A stretch of 64,000 bases of DNA from Rhexocercosporidium sp. MPI-PUGE-AT-0058 (taxonomy: Eukaryota > Ascomycota > Leotiomycetes > Helotiales): assembly GCA_020746875.1 (NCBI GenBank), contig JAGTJL010000013.1:2190845-2254844 (forward strand). The letters run 5' to 3'. The position numbers and the translations under genes are program-made. Position 1 is the first letter of the stretch, and each line of letters begins with the position of its first letter. Below, piece by piece: positions 50,301 through 61,834 of the stretch. The notes beneath the pieces are model-generated. The model did not search any database. It was not told the origin of the DNA and saw only the letters and a list, made by a program, of their open reading frames with translations.

Positions 50301-50650
50301 CGTGCTGGCGTCGGTTCGAGTTCTTTGAGGCTCGCAATCGTGTTAAGGACCAGAAGCAAAGAGGGCCGTGGATTACTCCGTACCAGGCGTGCTACTAGTG
50401 CTATAATCCCCAGGCCATCTGTCAGCGCGCGGACTTAGAGAGTAACTGCCAGAGCTGCCTCTACGCGGACATTATTATGCCGCTCTACTATAATATCTTC
50501 CACGGAGGCGGGGCCGAGCAGTAGCTAAAAGAGCAGTCTCAGCGGACGTTTACAGACGTCCACGAGTTCCTTAAGTAGTATGGCCAGGCAGCTAGCTTCG
50601 GCGGAGGTAAGGCAATCTGGGGAGTCCGTGTAGCTACTGCTGCTCTTCTT
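47320..50650 (+). pseudogene. Unit A2: OrsD + recombinase-like + RecQ-like helicase gene, decayed
   Basis: An OrsD-type zinc region at about 47,330-47,757 has paired Cys and His (LLCLTC, YRHLRTVH, YRCNIC, YRHMSDMH). It ends at a TAA and a short non-coding gap. From 47,897 a second frame gives the recombinase-like set: Arg 48,200 in GQPLRESEL, Lys 48,299 in YYKG, Arg 48,557 after a Trp-to-stop, and NHSTRTINRAY with His 48,692 and Tyr 48,719. The RecQ-like helicase follows with intact Walker A (MATGEGKSLLF, about 49,055), DEAH (about 49,322), ATLPP and ESGRAGRDG (about 49,879), then a Cys-rich C terminus (CLLC, CYNPQAIC). At least ten in-frame stops occur, including GCC-TAA before ESGRAGRDG where Gln is expected. 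Compared with unit B, about 1 kb between OrsD and the recombinase region is missing. Confidence 0.75.
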
Positions 50651-50884
50651 TAATTTGAGTTATATTAGGCTAAGCGTAAGATTATAACGGGAGGGGCTTT
50701 TAAAGTATAAATTAAGGTTGTATTAATTATGATTTTAAAGTGTAAAGTATTTAAGAAAGAAAAGTTAATTTATTAATATAATATTTATTTCCTAAAGAAT
50801 TGAGTTAAGTTTTATATTATTTTAATATTAGCGTCTAGAAAATTTAAGATAAAAGCTTAGACCCTAACCTATCCATTATTACAG

Positions 50885-50975
50885 AACGGACTTGACCCCA
50901 AGTCCATTTATTTCTCCATACAACCCATTAGCGTGGATTTGCCGAGAGGGTCAAGTCCATTTACCCAAGTCCGTT
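50885..50975. repeat. Small foldback, AACGGACTTG / CAAGTCCGTT
   Basis: AACGGACTTG at 50885-50894 is inverted at 50966-50975, with further internal AAGTCC copies in both halves. It lies between helicase units A2 and B. It could be a minimal MITE or a structural spacer. No target duplication is obvious. Confidence 0.5.
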
Positions 50976-51361
50976 TATTAGGGTTACACCCAAACGAGCT
51001 CGGATGCGGCTCAAACTCGAGTATGTGTTGGCCCTAGCATATGCGACATTAGCCCCGTTGAGATTTCCACCAGAACACCATTAGAAGGCCAGTTATACAA
51101 AGAGATAGTCGTCGTCGTTCATTTTTGATGGGGGAAGCAGGTGCACAGGCCAAGTCAGCCCAAACGTCGATCGCAAGCATAAAGTAGGTATAAACGTACA
51201 AATGTATAAAATCGGAAATTACGCCAGCCATCACGCGTACAGGGGCAGAGCGTGGATTTACAACGCGTCAAAGAAAGCGACGTGTAAAGTAGTTAGAACA
51301 ACGTGAGAAACAGAAGAATTCCAACCGAAAGAATCAAGTTAATTTGATACACATTCATAAG

Positions 51362-54300
51362 ATGGATCCATTTATCCATTTCCCAGCACAGGGAGTCGTT
51401 GTGTGTTCCGAATGCCAGTATGCCGTGTTACCCAGTCATATCGATGCCCATTTGAAGGATGAAGGAAAGCACAAGGCCGTGAAAGCCGATCGAGAATATA
51501 TCGTGCGGGCAATCCAAGGCATTCAAGGTTTAAAGACCAAGAGTATGTTGAATCATTTGGTATTTCCACCGGCGAGTAACCCCCCCATTCCCATATTACA
51601 ACAGCCCAGGAAAGACGGGTTAAAATGTCAATTGCAAGACACGTACGGTAATCAATGCCAATACATTGCATGCCAAGTACGGAAGATTCAAGAGCATTGC
51701 CGTCAAGTACATCATTGGGAGAATCCGCAAAAGAAAGGCCGGCTAGAGACAAGGAGGGAAGTGCAAATGCCGTAGAGAACCGGTGTCCATTACCAGCATT
51801 TTTTCGTCCGAGGACCGGGGGCACAGTTTTTTGAGGTTCAAGCAGCAGGATCCATTCCAGCAATGCCGTCCGGAGACGTTGATTTGGAGGCCATTAAGAA
51901 AAGGTTAAACCAGGAGATGCAAGAAGCCGACGAGGAGCAGCGTCGTCAAATTAGTAAGCCAGAGGAATCCCGAGAGCCAAATCCATGGCTATGTCGCATG
52001 GGTTGGATTGAGCATTCAGAAGGGTATAACCGGGAAGAATTGCGAGCATTAGTTGCCCCCGTTAAGGACGACGAGCCAGAGTTGGAAGTGTTATGCCGAG
52101 CATTTGATTGGTTGATCAAGACGCACAATACCATTGTGTTCGGCAAGTAGTGGGGTTAGAGGCATTATTTGAAGCGAATAGAAAGGAGGTGGACAAAGAA
52201 GTCCAAATGCCGTTTGATAGTTGGATGGACATCACCACCGTCGTGCGGTATACGGAGGTTTGCAAGCAGTTGATGTGTTACATATTCCGGTCTAAAGGCA
52301 TTAAGCCCGAGAAGCGGCCGGGATTTGAGTTAACGGAGAGGCAGCAGATGGCTATTGACGACGTGTGGACGAACGTTAAGGAATTTGTGTGGTGGAAAGA
52401 GGACCAGGAGGGGGATTTGGGAAGAGGGGAAGAGGAGGAATCAGACGAGGAGATTGAGTGGATGGGCCGGATCCAGCGGCAGATCTTGCGATTATGGATT
52501 GTGTTATTAAACCAGCCATTGCAAGACGACGAGTACAAGAGTGTGTTAATTAGTGGGTTGGCCATTTTGGGAATGCGGGAAGACGATAGGTAGTTAAATG
52601 CCGAGGATTACACGCCCAAATATTCGGCCGTGATCAAGTTGGCCCGGTTGATGGTGGTGCAAGAGGCGTACGAGCGGCGACGGGAAGCCATTACACGATA
52701 CCAAGACCGTGGTTTAAGTCCCGAGGTAGCCAGGGAGAGAGCATCAAGCCATTACGTTTTGACCCGAGATTTGGTTCGTTCGTTCATGACCATGGCCCAC
52801 GATGGCAAAGATCCCAAGCCAATACAGTAGTTATACCGTAGTCGGTCGTACGGTTTCAAAATTCGGTATACCACCATAGCCGAAGGCAAGATCCAATGGA
52901 TTGGGGATGATATTTTATATCCTAAGATCCGGTTTAGCATAAGCCAATTCCGGGGTATGATTTATAGGTTAGTTAGGGAGGCAAGAGAGGAGTTGTTTGA
53001 GAAGTTGATGGTAGTAAGGATGAGTGGAGATCGGGAAGTGGATATGAAGCAGGTGCCACCGATCCATTAGGACAGAATAGTGGACCAGCCGTCCGAGACC
53101 CGGGTGGGGTGGTCGTTTTTAGACGACGAGCGGAATCAGTTCGCAGCATGCAAGCAGTGGTGGTTGTACGAGAGGATGTATAAGGAGGAGCAGTTGAGAG
53201 GGCAGTTCATGGACAGTGCGGGGAGGTTGAAGAGGGAAGCCGTAGCCGCGTATCAGCGCCACGTGAAGCGGTTCCAGGAGTTATTGTGGGTTTTAATGCA
53301 TTTATGTGGTGGTCAGCCAGGCAGAGCACCGGAGTTGTTAGGAATGCGGTGGAAGAACACAGCGTACGGTGGCGTACGGAACATTTTCATTGAGGAGGGT
53401 TTAGTTGCGTTCGTGGCCACGTACCATAAGGGGTATCGAAGTAGTGGAAATATTAAGATCGTGCACCGGTATTTACCCCGAGAGGTTGGGGAGTTGTTGG
53501 TATATTATTTATGGTTAGTGTTGCCGTTTTGGGATAAGTTGCAGTTCCAGGCGACGGGGAAACCGAGCAGCAGTCCATTTTTATGGGGAGATAGTCAGAA
53601 GAAGGAGCACCGGCAGTGGACGGGCCCAAAGCGGAAGCAGCAGAAGTCCAGGGAGAGCAATGACGTTTCCAGAGAGCGAGAGAGAGATGATCAAGGAGAA
53701 GAGGGCGAGGACGAGGACCAGAGGGGTCAGAAGAGGTTATTAGCCCAACGGCAGTCCCGTTCGTGGACGTCCGAACGAGCCCGAAAGATTTTGAAGGAGG
53801 TAGGGTTAAGATTAATGGGTGTGGATGGGTTTGGTATTGCAAGTTACCGCCAGATTGCCATTGCCATATCACGCCGGTATTATCGAGAAGACCGATTTGA
53901 GGACAAGAAGACGAAGTTAGAAGAGGGTAATAGATGGGATGAAGACAATATGGATGGGGACGACCCATGGGATTTGCAAGCCGGCCACGGGACCCATATT
54001 GCAGGCATGATTTACGCCAGGGAGTTAATGGAAGGTAACAATTCCATCATCAGTCGCCGTGAGAAGTTCCGGCGGGTCAGCCACGTATGGCATTGTTTTT
54101 TGGGGTTTCCGTCAGCACATCAAGGTGTTGGCATGAGCGGGAGAGCCAAGAGAAAGCGGCAGGTGTATGAGGAAGAGATGCAAGACGCACAGTTGGCCCG
54201 GTGGAAGCGATTACGGGGAGTGGACATCCATGCCGAGTTAGAGAAGATATTGGGAAGTGAGGCACGGTTCCGTGGTTTACAAGAGCCCGTGTTGCAAGCC

Positions 54301-56111
54301 ATCATGAAGCACCAGAGCCCCATTTAGGCGTGATGGCGACGGGGGTTAGGAAGACGTTGTTATTCCAGTTACCAGCTAAGAGCATGCATTCCGGCACCAC
54401 TATTGTCATCAGCCTATTGGTTTCATTACAAGAGCATATAGTAGAACGATGTCAGCAATTAGGCATTTCATATATGAAATGGGATCCCAGGCAATGCCAT
54501 TCCCCCAGCCAGATTGTTATCGTTACCCCGGAGTCAGCCGTCAGCAAGACATTTAGGACGTTTTTGGACCGGTTGCAAGGGTTGCATCAGTTGGACCGGT
54601 TTATATTCGATGAATGTCATACGGTTTTAGACAGCACCCCCGAATTCCGTCCGAAGATAAGGCGATTAGGCGAGTTAGTGGAAAAGGGGGTGCAGATGGT
54701 TTATTTGACGGCGACATTGCCACCACATGTCGAGCCAGAATTCATGAATATTGTAAAGATCCGGGCCGAAGATGTCCACATATTCCGATCGCCCACCAGC
54801 CGTCCCAACATTGCGTATTCCGCGGTTGAGTATGAGGAGGATGAGTTTAGGAGAGGGGATATTGCAGCCGTTTGCAAGTTGGTGGACGAGAAGTTGGAAG
54901 AATACCCCGCCCCGGCCAAAATCATTATATATAGCAGCAGCATTGTCATCACCCAGGAGGTGAGCAGTGCATTAGATTGCCACGTATATTACCGAGATGT
55001 AAGTGATGCAGCAGTTAAAGATGAGATCCGGAAGGCGTGGGAGAGTTCAGATGGACGGGTTATTATTGCCACCAATGCATTTGGATTGGGCATTGACCGG
55101 CCCGATGTTCGGGTAGTGATTCATATTAGGCCCATTTACCAGATGCGGAATTATAGTCAAGAGAGTGGACGAGGCGGGCGGGATGGGTTAAGGAGTCAAG
55201 CTATTATTATAATACCCGTTGGAAAGCAAGAGGCATTGCAAAAGTCGCATGAGCAGGCGCAAAGACAACCGCCCAAGTTTCATATTACCATGACGGCGAA
55301 GGAGAAGGAGAGGATTGAGAGGCAAAAGGTTGAGCGGTTTATGAGTGGTGCCAAGTGTCGGCGGATTTATTTGGATCAAGAGATGGATGGGAGGATTGAT
55401 CGGGTGAGGTGTGAGGACGAGGAAGAGCGTTGCGATATGTGTTGCGAGAGTGATGCCACGATGGAAGAATTAGAGGCGAAGCGGCAAGCATATGTTGAAG
55501 AAGCCCGGAAGGAGCAGGAGAAGCAGGGCCGGTCGATGGATAGCGCCATTGATATCCCATCGAGCAACGTTCGAGTTGCCGGCATCCCCATGAACAGATT
55601 CGACAGCAGTAATGGTCCATTTCCCAGTTCACCCCCAGCATATTCACAGAGCAGCACCGTGAGTTTTGATGAAGGGTTTACGGCAGATTCGATCAGTCCA
55701 GCAGAACGGAAAGAGTTCCAGTCCCAACAGACCCAGCAGCAACAGCAACGATTGCAGATTCAAGCACATCATCAGCAAGAAGGCCATAACGTATGGGATT
55801 TGGAAAATCGATTGGATATGTGGGTTGGCAAGTGTCCATTGTATTACGTTCGGAAGTATGGCGGCCGTCAGGTTGATATCCGGCATAGATTTGAAGAGTG
55901 CATGGATGAGGAGCATGAATTGGTTTGCAAAGAAGTCCAGGCATTACAAAGCGTTCATTTTCAAGCATATGCCAGTTGTTATGATTGCGGAGTTGCCCAG
56001 CAGATTTGTATGCAATGGGAGGAGATTTACGAGGGGAATCGGAAGTTTCAGCAGATTCCGGGGGGAATATGTCAATACGAAGGAATTGTCCGACCCTCAG
56101 ACCCGGTATGA
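51362..56111 (+). pseudogene. Unit B: OrsD - recombinase-like - RecQ-like helicase fusion, decayed
   Basis: ATG 51362 starts MDPFIHFPAQGVVVC, a classic OrsD (DUF3505) domain with C-x2-C and H pairs to about 51,720. In-frame TAG codons at 51773, 52591, 52828 and 53068 all fit former Trp, and a frameshift lies near 52,120. The recombinase-like set is Arg 53,323 in GGQPGRAPEL, Lys 53,428 in YHKG, Arg 53,848 in SYRQ, and GHGTHIAGMIY with His 53,986 and Tyr 54,013. A one-base loss near 54,327 precedes the helicase, whose Walker A reads ATGVRKT (expected Gly now Arg). DECH (about 54,613), TATLPP and QESGRGGRDG (about 55,159) follow. The C terminus has a Gln-rich linker and CYDCGVAQQIC. The order shows that the three domains form one protein of about 1,500 residues, probably nuclear. 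It resembles telomere-linked RecQ helicases. Confidence 0.82.
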
Positions 56112-56612
56112 TCCGGTATTCAGGGTCGAATACCACTGCGTGGGTGCGCTCCGGTCGCCACCAAGCCCCTGGAGCGCAACAGCTGGTATTTGACCCTACT
56201 GGTATCTTGGCTGGTAACCAATCTAGATTCTGACCTGGAATGAGACCTGGAAACCGACCTAGGAATTGAAGAGTTACTTCTTTTGCCCCTGATTTTCTAC
56301 GAGCTAGTCTAATTCGAGACAGGTTCTGCGATGGGTCTCCTTGACCCCGTATCTCGCTTATGCCCCCTAAATCTCGCTTACCTTCTCGACCCCCTATTAT
56401 GCTCCCTATTAGGTTTAAGTAGGGGGAGACGGCTTATCGACTCAAATTAAGAAGCCCCTCGGCCTCTATTATAGAAGTCGCGTTTAACGCGTGCGAGACG
56501 CGTGTTTAATACGCGTATATACTGTAGGTATTCTACTTCACTTGTCTAATCTAACGTAAGTGGTGTCTCTTCTCCCAACGTTTGCCTTAGAGAGACGGGT
56601 TGATCAGGCGAA
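56112..56612. other. Spacer between units B and C, with hairpin
   Basis: No coding signal. GGTATTC at 56115-56121 and GAATACC at 56128-56134 form a short hairpin right after the stop of unit B and might aid 3'-end formation. Short direct repeats containing TCTCGCTTA lie at about 56,340-56,385. Confidence 0.5.
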
Positions 56613-59453
56613 ATGGAAACATATCAGCACGTCATGCATTCACGGCCATCAGGCGCTCTTGACCTTCCTACTATTGTGCCACCAGACCTCGACCTCGCTA
56701 TCTTCCCACGCGTGATTGAGCACATGCCCGAGTTCCGCGTCCTCTACTGCCACCTGTGCAAACAGGTCTGCTTCCCAAGTAGCCTCTATACGCACCTCTT
56801 TGAGATCCACAAGGTGAAGGCAGCTTCTCGTCGACCGGTTGTCGAATTCTGTCAGACTTTGGATCTTGTCGATGCGGCTTCGGATCTCGAGTTACCACAG
56901 GATTGGTCAGCCGCACTTGATTTCGCGCCAGTGTACGATGGCTACTCGTGTAGCTGTTGTCGCTTTCTGTCAGTCTCGAGGAAAGTAGTGAGGGTACACT
57001 TAAACGCCATTCACGGTCTCATGCACCTAATCAGTCAGACGAGAATCAGCCGGGTCCGCCTCCAGAGCTGGTACAAGCCAAGTGCCCGGGCCCGCTACTG
57101 GATTGTGTCCCCTATAATAGACCGGGACTTGGGCGAGTTCGACTTGCTGCCAAAACACACGCCAGCAGACGTGGAGAGCGCGACCCTACTCGAGAGTCTT
57201 GAGGAACAAGAGCGGCACCGGCTAGAGCAACTAGAGCAAGACTATATTGCGCACGATGTTGAGATCGAGGAGGACGAGACCACACCCTGGCTACGGTATA
57301 CACGGTGGCCCGAGCAGTTCAGAGAACGTCCACTAGACGTTATCACCGCGGCTTCTTGTCAGCCAGACGACTGTCCTATACAAGATTTCGCCCTTGGGGT
57401 CTGGGCGGGAGAGACCGTAACTAGCTCCCTCGCAGATGAGATCAAGATCCGACAACTTCTACGGCTCTTGGATCAAGTCTTTGATCGCTGCGAGGTCACG
57501 TTAGCGAGTACGCCACATGTGCTTAGATGCTGGCTTAAGGGGTATCACCAGCACCGGTTCTACCTTAAGCCTTTCCAACCGTTGCAGAGACTAGCAACAA
57601 AGCAACGGTATCGGTTGCAGTGGAAGCGATTTCTCAGTTTTGTCTTTCGAACATGGGCAGTATTGCCGACTTTCCGCGACGAGATCTACGGGGTTCAATA
57701 TAACGAGCTACAAAGCTCTACTATGGGCTTGATCTGGAGTGCTCTCTTAAGTCTTGGCCAACAGCCAGCGAGTCTGGATCAGGCAGACCCCCTCTATATG
57801 TCGTCTGGAGACGTCTAACAGCAGCTTTTTGAATGGCTTTTCCAGTTGAGCTGCTCGTTCCTGACCGACATTTCTCCTACAGGCGATACCGCCAGCTGCC
57901 CCTTAGTATATTTTATAGGGGTCTTTGGCATCCATCAGCATTCTCTCATGTACCGGACCGCGTATCTCTTTACCCCAATGCTCGCCGGATTTATCTGGAT
58001 AAGACGTCTGCTCATATTAGAGTATGCATTGCCCGGAGAGAGATGGGAAGTCCTTAAATGGCCGGCAAAAACATCGTATAAGGACCAAACCCAGCGTTTC
58101 CGACAGATCCGAGACAAATACCTATGCCGAGGAGGGTTTCATCCTATGGGGTGTCTAATCGAGACACTCCGGTACGGCCGTGCGATTGCCCGTAAAGAAG
58201 GCTCCCGAGGCAATGTCAGCTAGTCGCCAGATAAAGAGACGTTGCAGCTGTATGATCAGCAGCTTACTATGACGGCATTCCGCGAGATGGTCTGGTCGAC
58301 TGTACGTGAATGCCGGGCGCAGCTGCAAGAGCTCATGTTTGGCTGGGAGCCAGCGATTAACTTGAGCCGCATTGTGGATAATATGGCCGAACGCCGACCT
58401 GGCTGGTCATTCTTGCAGGAGCCCGACAATGGACTCCACCACTCGTTCAAGCATCTGCACCGGCGAGCGTGGACTAGCAAGAGCAGGGGTCTGATGCACA
58501 ATAACCGGTGGTCCCAGAGCCGTTGTGCTAGATTCTTGCAACTCGTAGAGGCCTTTAAGCAGAAATTATTCTTATGCATTCATTTCACAGGCGGCCTCCC
58601 TGGCCGGGGAACGGAAATCGCAACGATCAAGTGGTGTAATACTCGCCAAGTCTTTAGGAATATCTTTGTCTACCACGGTCGTCTGATTATTGTCATCGAA
58701 TACCACAAGGCGCGAGCAATAACTAATAACTCCCTCTTTGTCGTCCGGGTCCTCCCTGTGCTTGTTAGTAAAATCATGTACCCTTACCTCGCCTATATTC
58801 GGCCATTCGTCGACGCACTCTCCCATCAGCTTAAACAGGCTCCCAGTGATTGCCCTATAGCTACCGATGTACAGTCGTACGTCTTTGCTAAGGATAGAGA
58901 GCCGTATTCTACGAGTGAACTGTCATAGCTAGTTCAGAACCAAACAAGAAGGGCTGGATTTAGGTTAGGGCGGCCGACATTTGCTCGCTACCGACAAGCT
59001 GCTCTTGCTATTGCAAAGCAACACCTCGCACTAATTGCAAAACCGTTTGACCCGGATTACTCAGACGATGATAATGATCCTCGACTTAGCTTTGCGCAGC
59101 AAGCTGGGCACCGCCCAAGGGTTTTAGCGACAGAATACGCCATTGACCGGGCCTATCCAACACGGCTTCAGCCAGAACTCTTACATCAATACGAAAAGGT
59201 GTCAGCTTATTGGCATGAGTGGCTGCAAATTAGTAAACTGCAGCAGGAGATACAAGAGCAGGATAAGCACCCGATTGAAGGAGAGAAAGAGACGCCTGTG
59301 CGAAAGCGGAAACAAGACGATAGTAGCGGACTTGAGGTAGTAAGAAAGAAGATGCGTGTAGCAGGACAGAATATGGAGATGCCGCCAGAGGTTCAAGCAG
59401 CGCTTAAGATCGTTACAGAATTTCTTAGAACTTCAACGGATAATTTAAGATGA
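56613..59453 (+). pseudogene. Unit C: OrsD - recombinase-like gene without helicase
   Basis: ATG 56613 opens METYQHVMHS. The OrsD-type region has YCHLCKQVC, YTHLFEIH, YSCSCC and VHLNAIH. A helical middle leads to the recombinase-like set: Arg 58,605 in GGLPGRGTEI, Lys 58,707 in YHKA, Arg 58,992 in RYRQ, and GHRPRVLATEY with His 59,109 and Tyr 59,136. A basic tail (VRKRKQDD) may be nuclear-targeting. A single frame of 946 codons is cut by stops at 57816 (TAA), 58221 (TAG, Trp in unit A1) and 58926 (TAG). Apart from these it is well preserved. No helicase follows in frame. Sequence after 59,453 is non-coding to about 59,600. Confidence 0.8.
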
Positions 59454-59609
59454 TTTTACATTAGCTAGCTCTTTCTATCCTGTTTTTTTCTTATGTGTCT
59501 CCTCGACCATGTCAATTCGAGTGAGTAAGGGTTGTTCTAATCCTCTCTTCTATATATAAGAGAAATAGTAGAGCCGCTAGACGGTAGCTAAAAATAGTAT
59601 TATATTATA

Positions 59610-61834
59610 TTACTCAAGCGTCTGACAGCCGACTCCCTTGAGATCTTTGGGCAAGTCAGCCATCGGTGGCATAACGTCCGTCCCTGCGTGGCGGAAAACC
59701 CGGTGTGCCGGAAACGACCAATGAGATCGCAAGGATCGCCGGTTTTTTTCTCATAATGTTCTCTTTTATACCAACCACAAGTAAAACTTTTTATATTTGA
59801 GATTAGTAATAGGTTCATCACACTAGTTCTATTCAGACAGCGACTTATGATTATTGAAATTTCTAAAATTTTCCGGCACACCGGGTTTTCCGCCACGTAG
59901 GGACGGACGTTACGTTTCTCAAGCTCGTCAAGCAGCCGTCATCACCGCCAGCTCTGAAGAGAAAGGGTGCAGCGGACGTAAGAGAGCTGACACCCTTAAA
60001 GCGGCCCAAGGTTTTGCGTCTTGAGAAGCCAGACTCAAAGGTCGGGAAGGACCAGCTCATTCTGCAAGCTCTACGGACAGTGCTGCGGGATGACCATGCC
60101 CAGTTCCGGACTGCACAGCAGGAAGAGGCTGTACGGTTGGCGGCTGTAAAAGAGACTCCACTAGTTGTCATCCTGCCAACTAGTGGAGGGAAGAGCTTGA
60201 TCTTCATGGTGCCGGCTATACTGTCCGGGTCCGGGGTGACTATTATTATAGCACCATATACTGAGCTGAAGAGGCAGTTGGTTACCCGCTGCATTGACGC
60301 CGGCTTGGACTGCAAGCATTGGCCTGAAGCGCGCGATTCCTGGCCCCGGGTAGTACTGGTATCAGCGGAGGCAGCTTCAAGTGACGACTTCTTACAGTGG
60401 GCTGCAGATTTGCGTGTCCGGGGGGAGCTCGACCGGGTGGTCATCGACGAATGTCATCTGACGTTCACTGCTGCTGACGAGTACCGGAGGAAGCTCCGGG
60501 GGTTAGTACTCCTGCGCAACCTAAGCTGCCCATTTGTATTCTTGACTAGGACCTTGCCGCCACTTTGCCAGCGAAAATTTAAAGAGGCTATACAGTTGCA
60601 GAACCCCCTCTACATCCGCGCGTCTAGCCACCGCGTCAACGTCCAGTATTCCGTGCTCCGGGTCCGAAGTGGGCGAGGGCCAATGGAGGCCAAGAAGCTG
60701 GTCGATGCCCGGCTTGGGAGTCTGGCGCCGGGGGAGAAGGGCGTGATCTACTGCACTAGCCATGCCAAATGCAAAGTGCTAGCTCGGCAGCTGGGCTGTC
60801 ACTATTACCATGGGAATCCCAAGGATAGCGATGCTCACTTTCTCGCTCAGCGGGAAGCTGGTTTCCAGGCTTGGCTCCGGGGTGAAACCCCCTATATTGT
60901 AGCTACAGCTGCCCTTGGGACGGGGATCGATGTGCCAGGCATCACACATGTTATTCACCTCGAAGCCCCGCATAGTATTATTGACTATGCTCAAGAAGCT
61001 GGACATGCCGGGAGGGCTAGGGAGCGGGTTACGGCCGTGATCATCATCGAGGACAAGGACTGGCCAGCAGAAGACCCGAAGAAGGACAGCGGCCTCGAGC
61101 TGAAAACGCGTGAGGTGAACAGCTTAGTCCGGACGCAGGGCTGCCGGCGTAGTATCCTCGGCCGGTGCTTGGACAACGACCTGCGGGACTGCAAAGGGAT
61201 CGATGCCGTCTTGTATGACAACTGCCAGCGGGAGGAACTGCTCTAGAAAAGTGAGCTCTCCTCCCAAGGCTTGATCATGTCTCAGGCATATGGACGGAAG
61301 GTTACACGTGGGCTAGAACAGATAGAAGCGGCGCTCGAGGAGGTGGAGGAGCTGAGGCGGTGGGGGTGCCGGATCTGCTAGATGTTTAAGGGGCTCGGCA
61401 AAGGCGCCCAGCATAAGTGGACCGAATGCTCTGAGATCGAGGAGTGCTTGTCCTTCCACGGCTGTATGGATTTCCAGCGGGGGATCAACTACCGGCGGGA
61501 CCCACAGGCGCAGTTCCTCAGCTGCTTCTACTGCCACGTCTCGCAAGAGCTCTACTCGGACGGCTACAAGTCTAAGGGGGCTACCTGCAAGTGGAAGCAC
61601 GTGGTGATGCCGGTGGCGTTAGCAGTTTGCACGGAGGAGGGGCTCTGGGGCCAGGTGCAGGAGCTTGCTGGACGGGAACTGGCTGGGGAGAAAGAGTATG
61701 TGGCGTGGCTGGAACGGAAGCATAGCAAGCTAGTGTGTGGGCATGAGATAACTAATGCTATGGCAGTATTTGACTTAGTAGTAAAATGGCGTATAGAGAC
61801 TAAGGTAAATAATAATACTAATAATAATTTGTAA
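59610..61834 (+). pseudogene. Unit D: RecQ-like helicase, 5'-truncated, split by a MITE
   Basis: The frame begins LLKRLTADSLEIFGQVSHRW, which matches the end of the recombinase region of the other units, so the front is missing. A 237-bp element interrupts it after the His codon. The frame resumes as TFLKLVKQPSS, and the 239 inserted bases account exactly for the frame change. Helicase motifs are Walker A LPTSGGKS (about 60,175), IDECH (about 60,440), LTRTLPP in place of TATLPP, and QEAGHAGRA in place of QESGRAGR. Two TAG stops (61244 and 61379) precede a Cys/His-rich C terminus (CRIC, CFYC) with a stop at about 61,832. The changed motifs III and VI and the stops suggest loss of activity. Confidence 0.8.
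59674..59910. mobile_element. MITE, 237 bp, TA target duplication
   Basis: 41-bp inverted ends starting ACGTCCGTCCCT lie at 59674-59714 and 59870-59910 with one mismatch. TA flanks at 59672-59673 and 59911-59912. The inside is non-coding. The TA target and ACGT start suggest the Tc1/mariner-pogo group. It lies within the coding region of unit D. Confidence 0.88.

Noticed and set aside
44920..61834. TAG as a sense codon (altered genetic code) in the subtelomeric genes
   Set aside because: The intact HET-NACHT-WD40 gene ends at TAG, TAA stops occur as well, and the Trp-to-TAG pattern matches RIP.
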